Assembly (NCBI GenBank): GCA_000955795.1
Contig: JYOB01000005.1
Location: 34,786 to 98,785, forward strand
DNA: 64,000 nucleotides
Reading direction: 5' to 3'
From: Burkholderiaceae bacterium 26
Lineage (GTDB): Bacteria; Pseudomonadota; Gammaproteobacteria; Burkholderiales; Burkholderiaceae
The position numbers were made by a program, and so were the translations under genes. The notes beneath the pieces were generated by a model. That model made no database searches, had not been told where the DNA came from, and saw nothing but the letters and a program-made list of their open reading frames with translations. Below, piece by piece: positions 35,873-49,659 of this stretch; position 1 is the first letter of the stretch; each line of letters opens with the position of its first letter.

Positions 35873-38034
35873 CGATGCGTCTTGTGAAGGGCGGCCTGTC
35901 GCAGGCAACCCGAGTGGCCCGGGGGGGCGCGGTGGCATGGCTTTCGCTGTGTCTGTTCATGATGGCCGGTCAGGCCGTTGCTCAGCAGGCAGCGCCTGCG
36001 GCGGCAGTCTCGGGCAACACGATCGAAAAGGTGGAGCAGGCTACGGCCGGTGAATCCACCGTGGTGACGGTCACGCTCAAGAATGCGCCGACCCAAAAGC
36101 CGGTGGAGTTCAGCACGCAGCAGCCTGCGCGCATCGCCATCGACTTCTTCGGGGCGACCTTCGCGCAAGGCCGCGCCAATTACCAATACGGCGGCAAGCT
36201 GCTGCGTTCGGCGAACGTCGTGCAGATCGGCGACCGTACCCGCGTCGTGCTCGATCTGTCGCGCCAGACGCAGTACAAGTCCGAAGTGCGCGGTAATCAG
36301 TACGTGCTGACGCTGGAAGCCGCGCCGGTGGCAGCGGCTGTCTCGGCGCCGACCTTCTCGGCCCCGACACCCGTTGCAGGTGCTGAGCGTCCGGCCGTGC
36401 GCAATGTTGATTTCCGCCGCGGCGAGGATCTCGCCGGCCGCGTGGTGGTCGACCTGTCGACTGCCAACTCGGCGATCAACATCGCCCAGCAAGGTCAGAA
36501 CCTCGTGGTCGACTTCGTTGGCGCGACGCTGCCGCAGTCGCTGCGTCGTCGCTATGACGTGAGCGATTTTGGTACGCCCGTGCAGGCCATGCGTGCCACG
36601 GACAACGGCACTGGCGCACGCCTGATCATCGAGCCGCGCGGCAACTGGCAGTACAGCTCGTACCAGACCGACACGCAGTTTGTGGTGGAGGTGCGCCCGA
36701 CCAAGGAAGACCCGAACAAGCTGATTTCCGGCCCGGGCTATCGTGGTGAGCGCCTGTCGCTGAACTTCCAGAACATCGATGTGCGTTCGTTGCTGCAAGT
36801 CTTCGCCGACTTCACGAACCTCAACATCGTGACCAGCGACAGCGTGACGGGCACCCTTTCGCTGCGTCTGAAGGATGTGCCTTGGGATCAGGCACTGCAG
36901 ATCGTGCTGGATTCGAAGGGCCTGGCGTCGCGCCGCAACGGCAACGTGCTATGGGTTGCCCCGCGAGGTGAGCTGGCCACGAAGGAAAAGGCTGAGCTGG
37001 AGTCGCAACAACAAGTGACCGAGCTGGAACCGCTGCGCAGCCAGGTGTTCCGCCTGAACTATCAGAGCGCGGGAGATGTGCGCAACATGCTGCTGGGTAC
37101 TGGAGCCGCAGGTGGAGCAGGCGGTGCTGCTGGTGGCGCCGCGACTTCACGGATTCTGTCCAAGCGGGGCTCGCTCACGGCGGATACGCGTACGAATCAA
37201 CTGTTCGTCTCTGACATCCCCAGCAAGCTCGAAGAGGTGCAGGCCTTCCTCCAGAAGATCGACATCCCTGTTCGTCAGGTGATGATTGAGGCGCGCATTG
37301 TTGAGGCGGACGACACGTTCAGCCGTAACCTGGGTGCTAAGCTGGGCTTTGCCTCCAAGACGAATGGCGCCGGTTATGGCAACACCTACACCAACGTGGT
37401 GTCGCCCGTGACCAAAGATGCCACGTGGGACAACAGCCCGGCGATCAGCTTTCCCGCCAACGGCATCAACGGCGTGAATGCAGCCAGCGTGGCCGTGAGC
37501 CTGTTCAATGCCGGTGCCGGCCGTTTCCTGGCGCTGGAGCTGTCTGCGCTGGAAGCTGACGGTCGCGGCAAGATCGTCTCCAGCCCGCGCGTGGTCACTG
37601 CCGACAACATCAAGGCGTTGATCGAGCAAGGTACTGAGATTCCGTACCAACAGGCGACCTCTTCTGGTGCGACTTCGGTGTCGTTCAAGAAAGCCAACCT
37701 GAAGCTGGAGGTGACGCCCAAGATCACGCCGGATGGAAACATCTTCTTGGATGTGGACGTCAACAAAGACAGCGTGGGTATCCAGACCACCAACGGCTTT
37801 GCCATCGATACCAAGCACGTGCAGACGCAGGTGCTGGTCGAGAATGGCGGCACGGTCGTGATCGGCGGTATCTACACGCAGAACGAGCGGACCGACATCA
37901 ACAAGGTGCCGTTGCTGGGCGATATTCCGGTGCTGGGCAACTTGTTCAAGAGCACGAGCAAGATCAATAACCGCACCGAGCTCCTCGTCTTCCTGACGCC
38001 GCGAGTGCTGTCCGATCAACTGTCGCTGAAGTAA
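35869..38034 (+). CDS. pilQ: Type IV pilus secretin PilQ
   Basis: PilQ forms the outer-membrane pore through which the pilus passes. The 721 residues have a signal peptide ending near Ala38, two AMIN domains (about 50-300) that bind peptidoglycan, and secretin N-domains from about residue 310 (LSLNFQNIDVRSLLQVFADF). The C-terminal secretin channel ends in VIGGIYTQNERTDINKVPLL and GDIPVLGNLFKS. A Gly/Ala-rich loop lies near residue 410. The start overlaps pilP; a terminator follows. Confidence 0.96.
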   Translation: MTMRLVKGGLSQATRVARGGAVAWLSLCLFMMAGQAVAQQAAPAAAVSGNTIEKVEQATAGESTVVTVTLKNAPTQKPVEFSTQQPARIAIDFFGATFAQGRANYQYGGKLLRSANVVQIGDRTRVVLDLSRQTQYKSEVRGNQYVLTLEAAPVAAAVSAPTFSAPTPVAGAERPAVRNVDFRRGEDLAGRVVVDLSTANSAINIAQQGQNLVVDFVGATLPQSLRRRYDVSDFGTPVQAMRATDNGTGARLIIEPRGNWQYSSYQTDTQFVVEVRPTKEDPNKLISGPGYRGERLSLNFQNIDVRSLLQVFADFTNLNIVTSDSVTGTLSLRLKDVPWDQALQIVLDSKGLASRRNGNVLWVAPRGELATKEKAELESQQQVTELEPLRSQVFRLNYQSAGDVRNMLLGTGAAGGAGGAAGGAATSRILSKRGSLTADTRTNQLFVSDIPSKLEEVQAFLQKIDIPVRQVMIEARIVEADDTFSRNLGAKLGFASKTNGAGYGNTYTNVVSPVTKDATWDNSPAISFPANGINGVNAASVAVSLFNAGAGRFLALELSALEADGRGKIVSSPRVVTADNIKALIEQGTEIPYQQATSSGATSVSFKKANLKLEVTPKITPDGNIFLDVDVNKDSVGIQTTNGFAIDTKHVQTQVLVENGGTVVIGGIYTQNERTDINKVPLLGDIPVLGNLFKSTSKINNRTELLVFLTPRVLSDQLSLK

Positions 38035-38056
38035 TCGAGCGGCAGTATCGCGATCT

Positions 38057-38094
38057 AAAAGCCCGGCCTCCTGTGTGGAGCGCCGGGCTTTTTT
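38057..38094 (+). terminator. Terminator after pilQ
   Basis: AAAAGCCCGGC (38057-38067) pairs with GCCGGGCTTTT (38082-38092), with an inner CTCC/GGAG stem in the loop and a T tract. It separates pilQ from aroK, which lies 80 bases further on. Confidence 0.92.
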
Positions 38095-38173
38095 GTGTCC
38101 TGCTTCCGGGTTTGTGCAGGATGGTGACCAAATGCCACTACAATCAAGCTCAAATTCCTGATTTCACGCGATT

Positions 38174-38746
38174 TTGTCTGTTTCGAACGTATTTTTCGTC
38201 GGCTTGATGGGCGCGGGCAAGACCACGGTCGGCCGGGCGGTGGCGCGTCGGCTCGATCTGCCGTTCTTCGACTCCGATCACGAGATCGAAGCGCGCTGCG
38301 GCGTGCGTGTGCCAGTCATTTTCGAACACGAGGGCGAAGTGGGTTTCCGTGATCGCGAAACCCACATGATCGACGAACTAACCTCGCGCGATGGCGTGGT
38401 CCTCGCCACCGGCGGCGGCGCCGTGCTACGGGCCGAGAACCGCGCTTTCCTACGCGAGCGCGGCACTGTGATCTACCTGCGCGCCAATCCGCATGACCTG
38501 TATCTGCGTACGCGCCACGACAAGAACCGGCCACTTCTGCAGACCGAAAACCCGCGTGCCAAGCTTGAAGAGCTGCATGCGATCCGTGATCCGCTATACC
38601 GTGACGTAGCGCACTTTGTCATCGAAACCGGCAAGCCCACCGTGGCGCAGCTTGTTAATATGGTGCTGATGCAACTCGAGGTGGCCGGCATTGTGGCTCC
38701 GCCTGCAAGCACCTCCACCTCCTCGCAAGTCTCCCCTCAGTCATGA
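38174..38746 (+). CDS. aroK: Shikimate kinase, TTG start
   Basis: AroK phosphorylates shikimate in aromatic amino acid synthesis. The 190 residues have Walker A GLMGAGKT (10-17), the shikimate-binding DSDHEIE and [14 protein letters not shown], and the lid [11 protein letters not shown]. The C-terminal Pro/Ser/Thr tail exceeds the usual 170-175 residues and is probably disordered. The frame has only a TTG start at 38174 ahead of the Walker motif, without a clear ribosome site. It overlaps aroB by 4 bases. Confidence 0.95.
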   Translation: MSVSNVFFVGLMGAGKTTVGRAVARRLDLPFFDSDHEIEARCGVRVPVIFEHEGEVGFRDRETHMIDELTSRDGVVLATGGGAVLRAENRAFLRERGTVIYLRANPHDLYLRTRHDKNRPLLQTENPRAKLEELHAIRDPLYRDVAHFVIETGKPTVAQLVNMVLMQLEVAGIVAPPASTSTSSQVSPQS

Positions 38747-39849
38747 TTACCGTTGATGTTGCCCTTGGCGATCGCGCCTATCCGATCCATATCGGCTCCG
38801 GGCTGCTTTCCAAGGCCGAATTGTTTGCCCCCCACATTCGCGGCGCGCGTGCCGTGATCGTCACCAACGAGACTGTCGCACCGCTCTATGCAGCCAAGGT
38901 CGAGGAGGCAATTCGTTCGCTTGGCAAGGCTGTCGCCACAGTTGTGCTGCCCGACGGCGAATCGTTCAAGAAGTGGGACACGCTCAACCGTATCTTTGAT
39001 GCGCTGTTGACGGCGGGCGCAGACCGCAAGACCACGCTGATCGCGCTGGGCGGCGGCGTGATCGGCGACATGACCGGCTTTGCCGCGGCCTGCTACATGC
39101 GCGGCGTGCCGTTCATCCAAGTGCCGACGACGCTGCTGTCGCAGGTTGATTCGTCGGTGGGCGGCAAGACGGGCATCAACCACCCGCTGGGCAAGAACAT
39201 GATCGGCGCGTTCCACCAGCCGCAGGCGGTGCTGGCCGACATCGAAACGCTGCGCACGTTGCCTGCGCGCGAGCTGGCTGCCGGCATGGCCGAGGTCATC
39301 AAGCACGGCGCGATCGCCGATGCCGATTACTTCGCCTGGATCGAGCAGAACATCAAGGGCCTCAACGATTGCGATACCGACCTGATGGCCGAAGCCGTGC
39401 AGGGCTCGGTCCGTATCAAGGCGGCCGTCGTGGCGCAGGACGAGCGCGAAACCGGCCTGCGCGCCACGCTCAATTTCGGCCATACCTTCGGCCACGCCAT
39501 CGAGGCCGGCCTGGGCTACGGCGAATGGCTGCACGGCGAGGCCGTCGGCTGCGGCATGGTGATGGCGGCTGACCTGTCGCATCGCCTGGGCTTTATCGAC
39601 ATCGACACGCGCAACCGCATCACTGCGCTCACGCGTGCGGCTGATCTGCCGACGGTGGCACCGGACCTGGGCGTCGATCGCTTCATCGAGCTGATGCGCG
39701 TCGACAAGAAGGCTGAAGCCGGCGAGATCAAATTCGTGCTGCTGCGCAAGCTGGGCCAGGCGTTCGTGACCACGGTGCCCGATACCGATTTGCGCGCCAC
39801 CTTGCAGCACGCCGTGCTGCGACCACCGACCGAAGCGCCCGTCGCCTGA
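38743..39849 (+). CDS. aroB: 3-dehydroquinate synthase
   Basis: AroB closes DAHP to 3-dehydroquinate, the second step of the shikimate route, using NAD and a metal. The 368 residues contain [56 protein letters not shown] and the metal-binding histidines in [14 protein letters not shown] and [11 protein letters not shown]. It is coupled to aroK; dgt follows after 19 bases. The order pilQ-aroK-aroB-dgt is conserved in related bacteria. Confidence 0.97.
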   Translation: MITVDVALGDRAYPIHIGSGLLSKAELFAPHIRGARAVIVTNETVAPLYAAKVEEAIRSLGKAVATVVLPDGESFKKWDTLNRIFDALLTAGADRKTTLIALGGGVIGDMTGFAAACYMRGVPFIQVPTTLLSQVDSSVGGKTGINHPLGKNMIGAFHQPQAVLADIETLRTLPARELAAGMAEVIKHGAIADADYFAWIEQNIKGLNDCDTDLMAEAVQGSVRIKAAVVAQDERETGLRATLNFGHTFGHAIEAGLGYGEWLHGEAVGCGMVMAADLSHRLGFIDIDTRNRITALTRAADLPTVAPDLGVDRFIELMRVDKKAEAGEIKFVLLRKLGQAFVTTVPDTDLRATLQHAVLRPPTEAPVA

Positions 39850-39868
39850 GACAAGACGAGATGGCCCG

Positions 39869-41035
39869 ATGAACGACCGATTTGATTTGCCGTCCGCGCC
39901 GTTCGACCTCGAAGGCCCTCTCGCTCCCTACGCCGCGCATTCGGCGCAGACGCGTGGCCGCGTACACGCCGAGCCCCCCTCCACCTCGCGCACCGAGTTC
40001 CAGCGCGACCGCGATCGCATCATCCACAGCACCGCGTTCCGGCGCCTCGAATACAAGACGCAGGTCTTCGTGAACCACGAGGGCGACCTGTTCCGGACGC
40101 GGCTCACGCACAGTCTGGAGGTCGCGCAGATTGGCCGTTCGATTGCGCGCAGCCTGCGTCTGAACGAAGACCTGGTCGAAGCGGTTTCGCTGGCACACGA
40201 TCTGGGTCACACCCCGTTCGGCCACGCTGGCCAGGACGCGCTCAACGACTGCATGAAGCCGTATGGCGGCTTTGAACACAACCTGCAGAGCTTGTTGGTG
40301 GTCGATCGTCTGGAAGAGCGCTACGGTGGTTTCGACGGCCTGAACCTGACGTTTGAAACGCGCGAGGGCATCCTCAAACATTGTTCGAGCAATAACGCCG
40401 CCACGCTGGGTGACCTGGGGCGGCGCTTTCTCGAAGGGCAACAGCCTTCGCTGGAAGCCCAGCTTGCCAACCTCGCCGATGAGGTTGCGTACAACAACCA
40501 CGATATCGACGATGGCCTGCGCTCCGGCCTGATTACGCTGGAGCAACTCGAAGGCGTGCCGCTGTGGGCGATCCACCGGCGCGAAGCCGAGGCCGCGTTC
40601 CCGAACGTTAGCGGCCGCCGCCTGATCAACGAAACCATTCGCCGCATCATCAACGCGCTGATCGTCGATCTGATCGGCACCACGCGCGCCGGCATTGCTG
40701 ACGTTGCGCCGCAATGTATTGATGATGTGCGTGCCGCGCCAGCGCTCGTCGCGTTCTCCGAGCCGATGCGTGAAGAGGCGCGCGCGCTCAAGCGCTTCCT
40801 GTTTGACAACCTGTATCGGCATTACCTCGTGATGCGCATGGCCGCGAAGGCGCGCCGCATCATCGACGATCTGTTCCGCGTCTTCATGGACGACCCGCGC
40901 CTGCTGCCACCGCAGTATCAGGCAAAAGCCAACCCCGAAGAGCAGCCGCGCTGGATTGCGCATTACATCGCTGGCATGACGGATCGTTACGCCATCAAGG
41001 AGCATCGCCGCATCTTTGCCGTGGATGCGGTTTGA
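39869..41035 (+). CDS. dgt: Deoxyguanosinetriphosphate triphosphohydrolase-like HD protein
   Basis: dNTP triphosphohydrolases cut dNTPs to nucleosides and triphosphate. The 388 residues carry the HD metal site: [20 protein letters not shown], the HD pair in [14 protein letters not shown], and the later [18 protein letters not shown]. The N-terminal [21 protein letters not shown] split region is typical. It belongs to the short Dgt class (about 380-400 residues), so dGTP specificity is not certain. It ends the aroKB transcript; no strong terminator was seen directly after it. Confidence 0.93.
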   Translation: MNDRFDLPSAPFDLEGPLAPYAAHSAQTRGRVHAEPPSTSRTEFQRDRDRIIHSTAFRRLEYKTQVFVNHEGDLFRTRLTHSLEVAQIGRSIARSLRLNEDLVEAVSLAHDLGHTPFGHAGQDALNDCMKPYGGFEHNLQSLLVVDRLEERYGGFDGLNLTFETREGILKHCSSNNAATLGDLGRRFLEGQQPSLEAQLANLADEVAYNNHDIDDGLRSGLITLEQLEGVPLWAIHRREAEAAFPNVSGRRLINETIRRIINALIVDLIGTTRAGIADVAPQCIDDVRAAPALVAFSEPMREEARALKRFLFDNLYRHYLVMRMAAKARRIIDDLFRVFMDDPRLLPPQYQAKANPEEQPRWIAHYIAGMTDRYAIKEHRRIFAVDAV

Positions 41036-41114
41036 GTAACGGCGGTAGCGGTCGAGCCGCTATCCGACCGCCTGGCTCCCAAGCGATCTGAAACCAGATC
41101 AAAATCAAACGCCC

Positions 41115-41150
41115 AAAAAAAATGCCCGGCCGCCCCAACGCATGCCGGGC
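41115..41150 (-). terminator. Terminator of ompW (minus strand)
   Basis: On the minus strand, GCCCGGC (41150-41144) and GCCGGGC (41130-41124) form a 7-bp stem with a 13-base loop, followed by eight T. It lies about 105 bases beyond the ompW stop. Confidence 0.75.
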
Positions 41151-41254
41151 CGAACGCGCCAACCACCGCCGACGAGCGCCCCCGCCGTCGACGGCCCCTG
41201 CGGCACGTCGGTAAAAGTCGATCAGGACAGTGTCAGTTCGCTGATCGCCCTCCC

Positions 41255-41929
41255 TTAAAAGCGATAACCCAGGCCGACGCCCAGCAGCCATGGGTCAACC
41301 TTGACCTTGCTGATGGTCTGACCGGCCATCTTCACGTCGGCGCTGATCCAAGTCTTCTTCAGGTCGACGTTGAAGTAGAGGCGTTCGGTCAGGCGATAGT
41401 CGAAGCCGACCTGCAGCGCGGGGCCGAAGCTGTTTTTGCTGAGGTCCAGCGAACCAACGCCCGGCACCTGCAGATTTACATTCGAGATGCGGGTGTAGTT
41501 GATGCCAGCGCCCACGTACGGCTTGAAGCGCGACTCGGGCGTGAAGTGGTATTGCATCGTCAGGATGGGCGGCAAGTGGCGGAAGCTGCCGATCTTGGTC
41601 GGGCCGCCCAGCGCGCTTTGCATGACCGTGACGTCCTGTTGTTGCGGGTAGGTCAGGATCAGCTCGGCCGCGAGGTGTGGCGTGAAGAAGTATGAGATGT
41701 CCAGCTCAGGCAGGACCTTGTTGTTGATTTGAATAGCGTCAGCCGGAATGGCCAGTGCGGGCACCGCGTCGGATTTATTGGCGGCTGTCAGGTTGACGGC
41801 GCGCAGACGCACCATCCAGTTGCCGGTGGCCGGCGCCAAATCCGTGCTCTGCGCAAAGGCGGTCTGGCTGAATCCGGCGGCAAGCATTCCAGCGGCTACA
41901 GCTGCGGTGGCTAGGCGGTGAAAAGCCAT
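41255..41929 (-). CDS. ompW: OmpW-family outer-membrane protein
   Basis: OmpW is an eight-strand outer-membrane barrel with a hydrophobic channel, often induced under low oxygen or stress. The 224 residues begin with a signal peptide cut near residue 26 (TAFA-QS) and continue with GNWMVRLRAVNLTA. They contain LDISYFFTPHLAAELILTYP, PILTMQYHFTPESRFKPYVG and AGINYTRIS, and end in LGVGLGYRF with a terminal phenylalanine. AGGGAG precedes the ATG at 41929; upstream codons to 42097 are not coding. It is divergent from the transposase. Confidence 0.94.
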   Translation of the reverse strand: MAFHRLATAAVAAGMLAAGFSQTAFAQSTDLAPATGNWMVRLRAVNLTAANKSDAVPALAIPADAIQINNKVLPELDISYFFTPHLAAELILTYPQQQDVTVMQSALGGPTKIGSFRHLPPILTMQYHFTPESRFKPYVGAGINYTRISNVNLQVPGVGSLDLSKNSFGPALQVGFDYRLTERLYFNVDLKKTWISADVKMAGQTISKVKVDPWLLGVGLGYRF

Positions 41930-42121
41930 GAATCGCTCCCTCTTGTGTCGTCTCGTGATGTGATGGAAGCAAGTCTCGCGGGGAAGTCGCTTGGCCGATT
42001 TGCTCGGGATCAAGTTCACCCCGTCGTCGATGGCACGTACGGCCGCCGATTTGACGGCACGCAAACTCTGCCGTTGCCTCTCGACGACAGCCGGCATGCA
42101 AGCGTTTGCCTGCCGAAAATT

Positions 42122-42129
42122 GGGGACAG
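42122..42129. repeat. Left 9-bp inverted flank TGGGGACAG of the REP-associated element
   Basis: TGGGGACAG (42121-42129) is repeated in inverse orientation as CTGTCCCCA at 42958-42966. The pair flanks the transposase gene. TGGGGACAG-like words are commonly seen next to REP-associated transposases, which supports the link. Confidence 0.5.
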
Positions 42130-42179
42130 GTTCACCGGCTTCACGCTACGATGGCGCTTTTTGCCGCACTGTCTTTTCC

Positions 42180-42905
42180 ATGGCCCGCCTGCCTCGCCTC
42201 AGTCCTACCGATGTACCTGTGCACGTGTTGCAGCGCGGCAACAACCGCCAGATCGTTTTTCGCGGTGACGACGACTACGCGTTCTATCTCGACACGTTGC
42301 GCATGGCTGCGCGCGAGCACGACTTTGCCGTCCATGGTTTCTCGTTGATGCCCAATCACGTCCACCTAGTGGGTACGCCCAAGGTGGCGGACAGCCTTTC
42401 GCGCACGCTGCAGGCGGTCGGACGGCGCTATACGCGATACTTCAACGCCGCCGCGGATCGCAGCGGAACGCTGTGGGAAGGGCGTTTCCGCTCGACCGTG
42501 TTGGACCCGGCCGAGTGGGTGTTGCCGATGCTGTTGTATGTGGAGTCCAACGCCGTGCGCGCGGGTCTCGTCAGCACGCCGGAAGACGACCGATGGAGCA
42601 CGTATCGACATCATGTGGGCATTCAATCCATCCCGTGGGTGAGTGACCACTATTGCTATTGGCGCCTTGGTAACACGCCTTTCGAGCGCCAGTCGCGCTA
42701 TCGAACGTTGTGGCACGAAGGTCTGGGGTCAGACCAGCTGACGCAGATTCGCCAGCATGTGCACAGCGGTTGGCCGCTCGGAAACGAGGCGTTTCTCGCC
42801 ACACTGGCACGCGCTGGCGGCCGTCGTGTTGCGCCATTGCCCAAGGGGCGACCGCCTCGCCAACCCGCAGAAGTGGGAGCGGAGGACGGCACGCGAACCG
42901 AATAG
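42180..42905 (+). CDS. REP-associated tyrosine transposase (Y1, IS200-like domain)
   Basis: These single-copy HUH nucleases (RAYTs) bind and process REP hairpins scattered over a genome. The 241 residues have the HUH pair His60-Val-His62 in [11 protein letters not shown], and [20 protein letters not shown]. The candidate catalytic tyrosine is Tyr120 in [13 protein letters not shown]. The C-terminal part is basic. The ATG at 42180 is used; codons upstream to 41991 are out-of-family. It lies between ompW and gltB with REP-like hairpins on its 3' side, and the gene contains a hairpin near 42720. It looks intact. Confidence 0.9.
   Translation: MARLPRLSPTDVPVHVLQRGNNRQIVFRGDDDYAFYLDTLRMAAREHDFAVHGFSLMPNHVHLVGTPKVADSLSRTLQAVGRRYTRYFNAAADRSGTLWEGRFRSTVLDPAEWVLPMLLYVESNAVRAGLVSTPEDDRWSTYRHHVGIQSIPWVSDHYCYWRLGNTPFERQSRYRTLWHEGLGSDQLTQIRQHVHSGWPLGNEAFLATLARAGGRRVAPLPKGRPPRQPAEVGAEDGTRTE
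42720..42735. repeat. REP-like hairpin inside the transposase gene
   Basis: GGTCTG, loop GGGT, CAGACC is a perfect 6-bp hairpin inside the coding region. It contains TGGGGTCAGA. A related word in reverse (CTCCGACCCCAT) occurs downstream at 43006-43017. Confidence 0.45.
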
Positions 42906-42955
42906 CAGGGTGGGCGGGGCCATCATGCCCAGCTTCATCAGTGCGCTCGAATTTA

Positions 42956-43017
42956 ATCTGTCCCCACTAATAAACCCGCACTGTTGTCGTGCATTTATTA
43001 ATTTACTCCGACCCCAT
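42956..43017. repeat. REP-like palindromic element downstream of the transposase
   Basis: CTGTCCCCA (42958-42966) is followed by a hairpin: TAATAAA (42968-42974) with TTTATTA (42994-43000), and inside it GCAC (42978-42981) with GTGC (42989-42992). Then ACTCCGACCCCAT completes the element. The AT-rich stem differs from the GC-rich surroundings. It probably is a REP substrate of the neighbouring transposase. Confidence 0.6.
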
Positions 43018-43027
43018 TTAAAAACTT

Positions 43028-43056
43028 TTGCCTGTTACAGGCTGCTCTTTTATATT
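43028..43056 (+). promoter_or_regulatory. Candidate gltB promoter
   Basis: TTGCCT (43028-43033), a 17-base spacer and TATATT (43051-43056) match sigma-70 well. Initiation near 43063 would leave a leader of about 105 bases. It starts only about ten bases after the REP-like element. Confidence 0.6.
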
Positions 43057-43167
43057 CGTTTCACCCCGCATTCATGGTGCGGCGCGCCATTGCTTGTCTG
43101 CCACCGCATCCGCACGATCGCGAGGGCCTTCTACGGCGCGCAGTACCCACAACCTCGGAAGATCGCC

Positions 43168-47880
<4,713 letters not shown>

Positions 47881-48021
47881 TTCCCGTCGATTTGGCGAGT
47901 GGTTGATCCGCGCGATCGGCCATTCGCCGCCACCGAATACAACGCAACCTCACAAGACAGGCTCGACTGCCTGGCTGGCACGACTGTGCCGGCAGAGCAG
48001 CATCGGGTCAGGAAGGACACC

Positions 48022-49485
48022 ATGGGCAAGGCGACCGGTTTTCTCGAATTTCCCCGCCAGAACGAGGCATACGAAGCGCCCGAAGCGCGAGTGAAGCATT
48101 ACAAGGAGTTCGTGTTCGCGCTGGCGGACAACGAAGCCAAGATCCAGGGCGCGCGCTGCATGGATTGCGGCATTCCGTTCTGCAACAACGGCTGCCCCGT
48201 CAACAACATCATTCCGGACTTCAACGACCTGGTGTATCGCCAGGACTGGAAGACCGCGATTGAAGTGCTGCACTCGACCAACAACTTTCCCGAATTCACG
48301 GGCCGCATCTGCCCGGCACCGTGCGAAGCGGCTTGCACGTTGGGCATCAACGAACTGCCGGTGGGCATCAAGTCGATCGAGCACGCCATCATCGACAAGG
48401 CCTGGAAAGAAGGCTGGGTCGCGCCGCAAGTGCCGAAGCACAAGACTGGCAAGACCGTGGCCGTGGTCGGCTCCGGCCCTGCAGGCATGGCGGCTGCGCA
48501 GCAACTGGCGCGCGCCGGTCACGATGTGACGCTGTTCGAAAAGAACGACCGCATCGGCGGCCTGCTGCGTTATGGCATTCCCGATTTCAAGCTGGAAAAG
48601 GCACAGATCGACCGCCGCATGCAGCAAATGGAAGCCGAAGGCGTGACCTTCCGCACCGGCGTGATGGTGGGCGACAAGACGGTTCCGGCCGGCATCACCA
48701 ACGACGCGCGGGAGATGATCTCTGCCGACGACATCCTCAAGCAATTCGACGCCGTCGTGCTGACGGGCGGTTCGGAAGTGCCGCGCGATCTGCCGGTGCC
48801 GGGCCGTGATCTGGACGGCGTGCATTACGCGCTGGAATTCCTGATCCCGCAGAACAAGGAAGTGGCCGGCGATGCGCCGAACCCGATCCGCGCCGATGGC
48901 AAGCATGTCATCGTGATCGGCGGCGGCGACACGGGCTCGGACTGCGTGGGCACGTCCAACCGCCATGGCGCCGCATCGGTCACGCAGTTCGAACTGCTGC
49001 CGCGTCCGCCCGAAGAAGAGAACAAGCCGCTGGTGTGGCCGTACTGGCCGATCAAGCTGCGCACGTCGTCGTCGCATGACGAAGGTTGCGAGCGCGACTG
49101 GTCGGTCGCCACCAAGGCGCTCATCGGTGAGAACGGCCGGGTGACGGGCCTCACTGCCGTGCGCCTGGAGTGGAAGGACGGCAAGATGGCCGAAGTTGCC
49201 GGCAGCGAGTTCACGCTCAAGGCTGATCTCGTGTTGCTGGCGATGGGCTTTACCAACCCGGTCGGCGGCGTGCTGGATGCCTTTGGCGTGACGAAGGATG
49301 CGCGCAACAACGCGCGTGCCGCCACCGAGGGCGACAACGCCTACGCCACCAACGTGCCGAAGGTGTTCGCCGCCGGTGATGTGCGCCGCGGCCAGTCGCT
49401 CGTCGTGTGGGCCATCCGGGAAGGCCGCCAAGCCGCCCGCTCGGTCGACGCGTTTCTCATGGGCCATTCGGAACTGCCGCGCTGA
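48022..49485 (+). CDS. gltD: Glutamate synthase small subunit
   Basis: GltD takes electrons from NADPH through FAD and two 4Fe-4S clusters to GltB. The 487 residues contain the cluster cysteines in [19 protein letters not shown] and [17 protein letters not shown], the FAD motif [31 protein letters not shown] and the NADPH motif [17 protein letters not shown]. The final FAD region [19 protein letters not shown] is intact. AGGAAGG precedes the ATG at 48022. A terminator follows. Confidence 0.97.
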   Translation: MGKATGFLEFPRQNEAYEAPEARVKHYKEFVFALADNEAKIQGARCMDCGIPFCNNGCPVNNIIPDFNDLVYRQDWKTAIEVLHSTNNFPEFTGRICPAPCEAACTLGINELPVGIKSIEHAIIDKAWKEGWVAPQVPKHKTGKTVAVVGSGPAGMAAAQQLARAGHDVTLFEKNDRIGGLLRYGIPDFKLEKAQIDRRMQQMEAEGVTFRTGVMVGDKTVPAGITNDAREMISADDILKQFDAVVLTGGSEVPRDLPVPGRDLDGVHYALEFLIPQNKEVAGDAPNPIRADGKHVIVIGGGDTGSDCVGTSNRHGAASVTQFELLPRPPEEENKPLVWPYWPIKLRTSSSHDEGCERDWSVATKALIGENGRVTGLTAVRLEWKDGKMAEVAGSEFTLKADLVLLAMGFTNPVGGVLDAFGVTKDARNNARAATEGDNAYATNVPKVFAAGDVRRGQSLVVWAIREGRQAARSVDAFLMGHSELPR

Positions 49486-49508
49486 CCACGCGGTTGACCG
49501 GATGACTC

Positions 49509-49532
49509 AGGCCCGCCTTGGCGGGCCTTTTT
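49509..49532 (+). terminator. Terminator after gltD
   Basis: AGGCCCGC (49509-49516) pairs with GCGGGCCT (49521-49528) across a CTTG loop; TTTTT follows to 49532. It ends gltBD. Confidence 0.93.
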
Positions 49533-49570
49533 ATTTGTGACGCGCGTGTGATGACTCGAGCGTCATGCCT

Positions 49571-49595
49571 CATGGTTTACGTCGACATGGTTTAC
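49571..49595. repeat. Direct repeat upstream of the Bug-type gene
   Basis: CATGGTTTAC occurs at 49571-49580 and again at 49586-49595, a period of 15 bases, with a partial third CATGAG. Such spacing may reflect a regulator binding as a dimer, but no known site was recognised. Confidence 0.4.
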
Positions 49596-49659
49596 ATGAG
49601 TGCAGGGCGGACGGGCGGATTTCTAGAATGAGATCTCCCCGTGATCCCCAACCTGCCTC

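Noticed and set aside
41930-42097. N-terminal extension of ompW
   Set aside because: The ATG at 41929 starts a standard signal peptide and has AGGGAG upstream; the extra codons show no signal or family features.
41991-42179. N-terminal extension of the REP-associated transposase
   Set aside because: The added 63 codons show no family similarity and overlap the left inverted flank and the ompW leader.
42956-43017. CRISPR repeat or attachment site
   Set aside because: There is one palindromic unit only, no regularly spaced repeats and no integrase; a REP-like element fits better.
42757-43167. N-terminal extension of gltB to 42757
   Set aside because: The extra 137 codons run through the transposase gene in another frame and through the REP-like element; the GTG at 43168 has a proper ribosome site and leaves the catalytic Cys at position 25.
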